Below are positions 8,207-13,829 of a stretch of DNA of 13,829 bases, in pieces. The position numbers were made by a program, and so were the translations under genes. This DNA comes from Deinococcus sp. Its GTDB lineage: Bacteria > Deinococcota > Deinococci > Deinococcales > Deinococcaceae. The notes beneath the pieces are model-generated. The model saw nothing but the letters and a program-made list of their open reading frames with translations, did not search any database and was not told the DNA's origin. Positions within the stretch are counted from its first letter, which is position 1. Each line of letters starts with the position of its first letter. The stretch is taken from the NCBI RefSeq assembly GCF_030523985.1, contig NZ_JAUNHK010000076.1, positions 1 through 13,829 of the forward strand, in the 5' to 3' direction.

Positions 8207-8911
8207 CAAATCCTTCACTTCGATTTCCCCGTACATCTCCGGCTGCTCGGCGCTGAGGCGGCCTTCCTTGACGCCTTCGAGCAGCGCGGCGAAGTAGGTG
8301 GTGCGCTCGCCCCAGTCCTCGGCGTGAACCGACCAGAAGCGGAACTGGCGCAGGCGCGAAGCATAGGCCAGCAGCGCCGCCAGCGCGTCGGCCAGGGTCA
8401 GACGTTCGCGGGCCAACAGCGGCACATCCACCTGCCGCACGGCATTCTGGGCCGCCTTGACCAGCCGCGCCAGACTGCCCGCCGAACGGGGCCGCTCGCG
8501 CCGGGGCAAAGTGACGGGCGAGGGTCGCCCCGGCAGCACGCCCTCGCGTTCGCGCCTGCGGGCCGACAGGAAGGCCACCAGCGTGTCCAGTTCGGCCAGC
8601 GCCTCCACGCCCTCCAGCAGGTCGTCCAGGCCGCCGTCGCCGGACATGTCCCAGTCGGCATCCGAGTCGGGCACAGGTTCGGGCCGGGGCAGCAGCAGCC
8701 GCGCCTTGAGCGCAATCACCGCCGCCAGGGTGGGCAGCAGGTCGGGGTGGGCATCGGCAAAGGCCGCCGCCGTCTGCCCGGTGGTCTGCTGCACCCAGGC
8801 CAGCACCTCGCGGGTCAGGCGCAGCAGCGGCACTTCGCCCGGCAACACCTGCCCGGAGCGCAGCGCGGCAGCGAGTTCGCCCAGGCTGCCCTCGAACACA
8901 GGCAAACTCAC
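8183..8911 (-). CDS. scpA: Segregation and condensation protein A (kleisin)
   Basis: The product is about 242 residues, within the ScpA range. ScpA is the kleisin that bridges the SMC heads and, with ScpB, forms the bacterial condensin that organises and segregates the chromosome. The N-terminal kleisin helix region reads SLPVFEGSLGELAAALRSG (family FEGPLDLLLxLI). A variable acidic and basic middle follows. The C-terminal winged helix ends TTYFAALLEGVKEGRLSAEQPEMYGEIEV, matching the family's FxALLELxKxG...QxxxFGxI. GTG at 8911 is favoured because homologues begin a few residues before FEG. GTG at 8986 is open in frame, overlaps the trpS stop (GTGA) and would add 25 residues encoded by repeat copy 3. 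Neither start has a Shine-Dalgarno site. It is probably cotranscribed with trpS. scpB is not in the window. Confidence 0.88.
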   Translation of the reverse strand: MSLPVFEGSLGELAAALRSGQVLPGEVPLLRLTREVLAWVQQTTGQTAAAFADAHPDLLPTLAAVIALKARLLLPRPEPVPDSDADWDMSGDGGLDDLLEGVEALAELDTLVAFLSARRREREGVLPGRPSPVTLPRRERPRSAGSLARLVKAAQNAVRQVDVPLLARERLTLADALAALLAYASRLRQFRFWSVHAEDWGERTTYFAALLEGVKEGRLSAEQPEMYGEIEVKDLRRGEGEG

Positions 8912-8975
8912 GCAGAAAGGAGAGAGCGGAGGGTGAAGAGCGTTTTTCCCCGCTCCCCTCTGCTCTCTGCCCCCC
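8912..8975. repeat. Purine/pyrimidine hairpin repeat, copy 3
   Basis: In minus orientation it reads GGCAGAGAGCAGAGGG, a short GGGAAAAACGC centre and then a pyrimidine arm, aligning well with copy 1. It fills the gap between the trpS stop and the conserved start of scpA, where the frame remains open. Confidence 0.65.
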
Positions 8976-8982
8976 ACTTTGG

Positions 8983-9981
<999 letters not shown>

Positions 9982-9989
9982 ATCGGCAG

Positions 9990-9995
9990 ATTGTA
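9990..9995 (-). promoter_or_regulatory. -10 element for leaderless trpS mRNA
   Basis: TACAAT on the minus strand, 8 nt before the trpS ATG, is close to the consensus TATAAT. No -35 box at standard spacing is convincing. A ribosome-binding site is absent. Confidence 0.6.
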
Positions 9996-10015
9996 GCGGG
10001 TCACGTCAGGGGGAC

Positions 10016-10045
10016 TTGTCAGCGGGCGGGTCACTCTGCTAGTCT
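10016..10045 (+). promoter_or_regulatory. Promoter for tRNA-Ala
   Basis: TTGTCA (10016-10021) and TAGTCT (10040-10045) are separated by 18 nt. Transcription would start about 7 nt before the mature tRNA 5' end. It is back to back with the trpS promoter. Confidence 0.5.
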
Positions 10046-10058
10046 CGCAACTCGCTGA

Positions 10059-10133
<75 letters not shown>

Positions 10134-10138
10134 GAGAA

Positions 10139-10165
10139 GGCACCGTTTAGGCGGTGTCTTTTTTT
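10139..10165 (+). terminator. Intrinsic terminator after tRNA-Ala
   Basis: GGCACCG pairs with CGGTGTC (7 bp, one G:U) around a TTTAGG loop and is followed by seven T residues. It begins six bases after the tRNA CCA end. Confidence 0.92.
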
Positions 10166-10251
10166 ATGGCTTCGTCCGCTCACGTCCCGGCTTCTCATCT
10201 GCTGGCAGGCATCTTCACCCATACCACCTCGGGCCATGCTAAAGGTTAGGT

Positions 10252-10947
10252 GTGAACGTCCTCGACCTGGCCCGCTCTGCTGGTCCCCTTCTTTGGGTGA
10301 TTCTGGCACTTTCCCTTTACGTCGTTTATTTGGCCGTCGTGCGTCTGCTGGCCCTGCTGCGTATGGGTCAGGACGCCACCATACTCGTCGAGCGTGCCCG
10401 TGCCCTGACGGCGGAGAGCGGCCCCACCGCCGCGCTGCGCGAGGTGGACCTTTCGGGCCTCGATACCCCGGTGGCCCAGGTGCTGCGGGCCGGACTGGTT
10501 CAGGCAGAACGCGGCACCCCCGAGGCGGCCCCGGCAGCCATGAATGCGGTCATGATTCGTGAGGACGAAAAAATCTACGCCGGGCTGAGCGGTCTGGGAA
10601 CGGCGGCCCAGATTGCCCCGCTGCTGGGGCTGCTCGGCACGGTGATCGGCATGGTGCGCTCGTTCCTGGTGTTCAGCCAGACCACCAACCCCACCCCGAC
10701 CCAACTGGCGACGGGTATCAGCGAGGCACTCATCAACACGGCGGCGGGCCTGATCGTCGCCATCGTGGCGTATGTGGCCCGTAACGCCCTGCGCAACAAA
10801 GCCAATGCGGTGGCGGCGCAGGCCGACCGCGTGCGCGAGGAACTTCCCGGTTGGCTGGGGCAGCCGCGTGTCACCGCGCAGGCTCCCTTTTCCCGCCCTG
10901 TTACCGAAGCGCCCCGCCCGGCCACGCTGACGGCCCCGAGGTTGTGA
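10252..10947 (+). CDS. MotA/TolQ/ExbB-type proton channel protein
   Basis: The 231-residue inner-membrane protein has the ExbB/TolQ plan: one N-terminal membrane helix (about 11-35), a cytoplasmic segment of about 80 residues, and two further helices (about 118-141 and 153-178). The family signature AQIAPLLGLLGTVIGMVRSF starts TM2. TM3 contains the conserved LINTAAGLIVAIVAY with T163, expected to line the proton path. Partnered with an ExbD/TolR subunit, such channels use the proton-motive force to drive a TonB- or TolA-like protein. The GTG at 10252 has AAAGG 6 nt upstream. The next gene begins at its stop codon and the TonB-like gene follows, forming a clear three-gene operon. Sequence alone does not separate ExbB from TolQ. 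Confidence 0.93.
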   Translation: MNVLDLARSAGPLLWVILALSLYVVYLAVVRLLALLRMGQDATILVERARALTAESGPTAALREVDLSGLDTPVAQVLRAGLVQAERGTPEAAPAAMNAVMIREDEKIYAGLSGLGTAAQIAPLLGLLGTVIGMVRSFLVFSQTTNPTPTQLATGISEALINTAAGLIVAIVAYVARNALRNKANAVAAQADRVREELPGWLGQPRVTAQAPFSRPVTEAPRPATLTAPRL

Positions 10948-10949
10948 AC

Positions 10950-11363
10950 GTGAGCCAGCCCCGCCGCCGCCTGCGTGACAGCGAGCAGGAAGTCACCTTC
11001 GACTTCGCGCCGATGGTGGACATCGTCTTGCTGCTGCTGATTTTCTTTTTCCTGACCAGCAACCTGGGAGCGCGGCAAAACGTCATGCCGCTCGACCTGC
11101 CCCGCGCCAGTTCCACCGTGCAGGCCACCCCCGACATTCCCATCGTGACCGTGGACCAGAAGGGCAAGCTGTTTCTCAACGGCTACGAAACGAATCTGGA
11201 ACAGTTGAAGACCAAGCTGACGACCATGGTCAAGTCGTCTGGCGGTCTGGTGGGCGTCCGCGCCGACGAGCGCGGCAACTACGGCACGGTGGTGCGCGTG
11301 ATGGACGTCATCAAGCAGGCAGGCGGCGAACGTCTGGCCCTCGGCACACGGGCCGCGCCGTGA
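10950..11363 (+). CDS. ExbD/TolR-type energy-transducing protein
   Basis: The 137-residue protein has a short cytoplasmic tail rich in Arg (QPRRRLRDSEQEVTFDFAP), one membrane helix (about 20-40) and a periplasmic domain. The motif FAPMVDIVLLLLIFFFLTS places the essential membrane Asp at residue 24, equivalent to E. coli ExbD Asp25. The periplasmic part has the family's pattern VTVDQKGKLFLNG...LVGVRADERGNYGTVVRVMDVIKQAG. GTG at 10950 is chosen because GAGG lies 8 nt upstream; GTG at 10944 overlaps the channel-gene stop (GTGA) and is an alternative adding two residues. It would form the stator with the preceding protein. Confidence 0.93.
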   Translation: MSQPRRRLRDSEQEVTFDFAPMVDIVLLLLIFFFLTSNLGARQNVMPLDLPRASSTVQATPDIPIVTVDQKGKLFLNGYETNLEQLKTKLTTMVKSSGGLVGVRADERGNYGTVVRVMDVIKQAGGERLALGTRAAP

Positions 11364-11388
11364 CCATGTCCCCGGAGGCACCCCTGAT

Positions 11389-13698
11389 ATGACCCGTTTC
11401 TACGAGGAAATGATGGAAGACCCGGTGGCGCGTGACCGCCTCTGGTCGGCGGCGGCGACCCTGGCCCTGCACGCCGCCCTGATTGCCGGGCTGAGCCTGA
11501 TGCGGCCCCAGCCCCCGGCCCTGGGCGCGACCCCCGACGTGGCGCAGGCCCCCCTGGAAGTCGTGGCGCTGGCCCCCGAAGCGCCGCCAGCGACCCCGCA
11601 AGTGGCTTCGTCTGCCCCGGCGCAGGCCACACCACCCCAGACCCGTCCGGCCAACCCCGCCACCTCCGCGCCCACGCCGACGGCTGAACCCGAGCCCGAA
11701 CCTCCCCAGCCCACCCCCGAACCGGAAACGCCTGAGCCCGAACCCCAAACGCCGCCGCCGACTCCGCCTGTTCCCACTCCGGCAGCACCGACCCCGGCGA
11801 CCCCCACCCCAGCGACCCCACCGCCGACGTTGGCGATGCAGACGCCCCCGGCCCCCCAGCCCACGCCTACGGTGCCCACTCCCCCCGTGAAGGTGACGCC
11901 CCCCACCCCGCAGCCTGCACCAACGCAGCCTGTGGCTCCGGCTCCAACGCCACAGGCCCAGGCACCGCAGACGCCAGCAACCCGAGCGCCGGCGCCAGCC
12001 GTCCAGAATCAGGCGGCCCAAACTCCGCCAACACAGCAGCCGTCAGCCCAATCCCCAGCCTCCCAGTCCCCAGCTGCCGCCACTCCCCCGGCAGGCCGCG
12101 TCGTTCCGGCCCCCAGCGTGCCGCAGACCAACGACTTGACTGCGCCGTCCCCAGTGGCACAACCGGGCGGAGTGGTGCCCCAGGCGACCACGACTCCCAC
12201 TGAGGGGGTAGCGAGTCCCGCGCCTGCCCGCGAGGCGCAGCAGTCTGCCGCCGCTCAGCAACCGACCGAGGCACGCGGTGGGATCGTCCCGGCCCAGTCC
12301 CAGCCAGAAGTGGCCCAGCCTGTGCAGGCCAGTGGAGGCGGGGTCACTCCCTCACCGGCTCCCTCCAGCGCTTCCCCGGTCGAGGCTCCGTCCCGTGCGG
12401 CGGGCACCGTGCCGCAGGCTTCGACCGAAACGGCGGCGCGGCCCAACTCCATCCCGGCCACGCCTTTGCCAACCAGCCGGCCCGAAGTGACGGGCCTGCC
12501 CCGCCGCGAAGACTTGCCCCAGGGCGAGGCCAGCAGTGCGCCCGTGGCCGCCCGTGGCGGAGGCTCTGCTGCCAGCAGTCCGGCGGCGAGCGCGCCTGTG
12601 CCTTCGCGCTCGCAGGCGGGCACCCTGCCCACGACCAGCGGAGCGGCGACTGTGCCCGCAGCGCCTCGCGGGGGGACCGGCAACTCCTCCGCCGCATCTG
12701 CACCTGCGGCGGCCCGTCCCCAGGGTGGCGTGTCGGGAGGGTCAGGCGGACAGCCCTCGGCCACACCCGACACGGCGCGGCCCTCGACCTCTTCTACCTC
12801 TTCTGCTCCGGCAGCGGCTCCCGCAGCGACCCAGTCGCGCCCGAATACTCCGGCGACGGGCACCCCGTCTGCGGCGCCTGTAGCGGCGGCCCGTCCCGGC
12901 AGTGGCGCGGCGACCGGGCAGGGCGACCCGGTGGCCCCGGCAACCGGACGCCCCAATCCCGCAGCCACCGCCCCGAGTAGCACGGGCACGGGTTCAGCCC
13001 CGGCAGGAGCGCGGCCCACCACCCCGGCGACGGGAGAAGGCAGCAGCGGCACCAGCGCGGCGCGGCCTGCAACGGGCGGAGGCAACGGGGGAAGCGCCAC
13101 ACCCTCGCTGGGTTTGAGTCCCACACGCACACCCGGCACGGCCCCTGCCGGAAGCACGGGCAGCGCGGCTCCGGCCCGGCCTGGCACAGGTAGCGGCACG
13201 GGCGAAGGCAGCGGCACTGCCCCGGCGACTGGGCGCCCAGCCGCTGGCGCGCCCGGCACTGGCCCAGCGAACGGCGGCGGCACAGGCGGCACGGGGACAG
13301 CGGCCCGTGGTGGTGGCAGCGCCGTGGCGGGCGCAGGCACCGAAACCCGCCTGCTCGCCTGCACGGTGGTCGTGGACGTGCGCGGCCTGGGCAAGCTGGA
13401 AAGCGCCATGACCAGCTATGTCCTGGACGCGGCAGGCAACCAGCTCTGGCCCGACGCCGAACTGGTCAAGGGCGTGTCCACGCAACTGGTGCAGGAAGGC
13501 AACCTGCACGTCTACACCCGTTCCGAGGCCGACCTCGCCAACTACAAGAACGTGACCCGCGTCAAGGCGAGTGGCTTGCTCAAACCCAAGGGGTCGCCCC
13601 TCGCCAACTACCTGTCCGACGTGCAGCTTTCTGCCGAGGCCGCCCAGACCTTCCGCTCGGCGGGGAAAGCCTGCCGCGTGGTCTACCTGCGCGACTGA
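11389..13698 (+). CDS. TonB-like energy-transducing protein with very long Pro/Gly linker and non-TonB C-terminal domain
   Basis: The 769-residue protein has three parts. Residues 1-38 are a short cytoplasmic tail and one membrane helix containing TLALHAALIAGL; the T24-x3-H28 pair resembles the Ser-x3-His of TonB that couples to ExbB/ExbD. Residues about 40-650 are low complexity. First comes a Pro/Glu/Thr region (EPEPEPPQPTPEPETPEPEP) and PTPAAPTPATP repeats, then GGVVP/GGIVP-type units, then Gly/Ser/Thr/Ala blocks with ATGRP repeats. I found no Cys, His or aromatic residue and a single Lys in the linker. Residues 652-769 form a compact domain with C658 and C762 and motifs TVVVDVRGLGKLESAMTSYV and ACRVVYLRD. 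It does not look like the TonB C-terminal fold. I recall a similar VDARGLG...CRVVFLxD domain in hypothetical envelope proteins of other diderms. GGAGG lies 10 nt before the ATG. Its place after the channel and stator genes supports an energy-coupling role. Confidence 0.85.
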   Translation: MTRFYEEMMEDPVARDRLWSAAATLALHAALIAGLSLMRPQPPALGATPDVAQAPLEVVALAPEAPPATPQVASSAPAQATPPQTRPANPATSAPTPTAEPEPEPPQPTPEPETPEPEPQTPPPTPPVPTPAAPTPATPTPATPPPTLAMQTPPAPQPTPTVPTPPVKVTPPTPQPAPTQPVAPAPTPQAQAPQTPATRAPAPAVQNQAAQTPPTQQPSAQSPASQSPAAATPPAGRVVPAPSVPQTNDLTAPSPVAQPGGVVPQATTTPTEGVASPAPAREAQQSAAAQQPTEARGGIVPAQSQPEVAQPVQASGGGVTPSPAPSSASPVEAPSRAAGTVPQASTETAARPNSIPATPLPTSRPEVTGLPRREDLPQGEASSAPVAARGGGSAASSPAASAPVPSRSQAGTLPTTSGAATVPAAPRGGTGNSSAASAPAAARPQGGVSGGSGGQPSATPDTARPSTSSTSSAPAAAPAATQSRPNTPATGTPSAAPVAAARPGSGAATGQGDPVAPATGRPNPAATAPSSTGTGSAPAGARPTTPATGEGSSGTSAARPATGGGNGGSATPSLGLSPTRTPGTAPAGSTGSAAPARPGTGSGTGEGSGTAPATGRPAAGAPGTGPANGGGTGGTGTAARGGGSAVAGAGTETRLLACTVVVDVRGLGKLESAMTSYVLDAAGNQLWPDAELVKGVSTQLVQEGNLHVYTRSEADLANYKNVTRVKASGLLKPKGSPLANYLSDVQLSAEAAQTFRSAGKACRVVYLRD

Positions 13699-13799
13699 CC
13701 GCCCCCGCTTCTCATGCGGGCATCAGTTCCCCGTCATCTTGGCCCCGCTCAATGGTACTTAATTATGCGTAGATTCCTTACGGCCTGATAAAAGAGATG
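13699..13799. other. Intergenic region after the TonB-like gene
   Basis: No gene is visible. A weak hairpin (CCCGC 13704-13708 with GCGGG 13716-13720) follows the stop codon but lacks a T-run. An AT-rich patch near 13757-13767 is not accompanied by a good -35 box. Confidence 0.4.
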
Positions 13800-13825
13800 A
13801 GAATGCCTCCACCGTGAGGCATTCT
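13800..13825. terminator. Hairpin at the window edge, probable terminator
   Basis: AGAATGCCTC (13800-13809) pairs perfectly with GAGGCATTCT (13816-13825) around a 6-nt loop. On the minus strand the stem is followed by TCATCTCTTTTATC, so it may end a gene entering from beyond the right edge. On the plus strand it could end the TonB-like operon; the window stops after TTACT. Confidence 0.6.
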
Positions 13826-13829
13826 TACT

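Noticed and set aside
4767..8975. CRISPR array
   Set aside because: The three related repeats are thousands of bases apart, are hairpins without spacers, and no cas gene is present.
12255..13409. 384-codon antisense open frame opposite the TonB-like linker
   Set aside because: Repetitive GC-rich DNA stays open in several frames; the plus-strand frame is supported by SD site, membrane helix, operon context and C-terminal domain.

Overview
The window looks like chromosomal DNA of a Deinococcus, probably close to D. radiodurans. This is inferred from the high-GC housekeeping genes, the gene content, several start codons 6-8 nt downstream of a TANNNT -10 box (the leaderless layout known from Deinococcus), and GC-rich dispersed hairpin repeats. 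No database search was possible.

Left part (1-2270, minus strand): a type IV pilin gene with a strong intrinsic terminator is followed by an O-antigen-ligase-like membrane protein and then a second, overlapping pilin gene. The ligase and second pilin are strikingly AT-rich compared with everything to their right. The arrangement resembles the pilin/TfpO (PilO/PglL-type) pilin glycosylation loci of other bacteria and may be a transferred cassette. A gene-free stretch (2270-2724) separates it from dnaB and holds the 5' leaders of both transcription units.

Centre (2725-8138, plus strand): dnaB (TTG start) overlaps a Nudix hydrolase with an Arg-rich N-terminal tail. Next come a thiamine pyrophosphokinase, an unrecognised membrane-anchored protein, hemL (glutamate-1-semialdehyde aminomutase) and a small CoA-binding protein. 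A 208-bp non-coding stretch before hemL holds two strong palindromes. Minus-strand scpA and trpS (8183-9981) converge on this block. A purine/pyrimidine hairpin repeat occurs three times: after the Nudix gene and at both ends of scpA. TrpRS carries a four-Cys motif like that of iron-sulfur TrpRS enzymes.

Right part (10016-13829, plus strand): tRNA-Ala(UGC) with promoter and terminator is followed by a three-gene energy-transducing operon. It encodes an ExbB/TolQ-type channel, an ExbD/TolR-type protein and a 769-residue TonB-like protein. The last has a TonB-style N-terminal helix, a roughly 610-residue Pro/Ala/Thr/Gly linker without aromatic residues, and a C-terminal domain that is not the usual TonB fold. 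It is the most unusual gene product here and may be an envelope-spanning motor adapted to the thick Deinococcus envelope. A hairpin lies at the right edge of the window.
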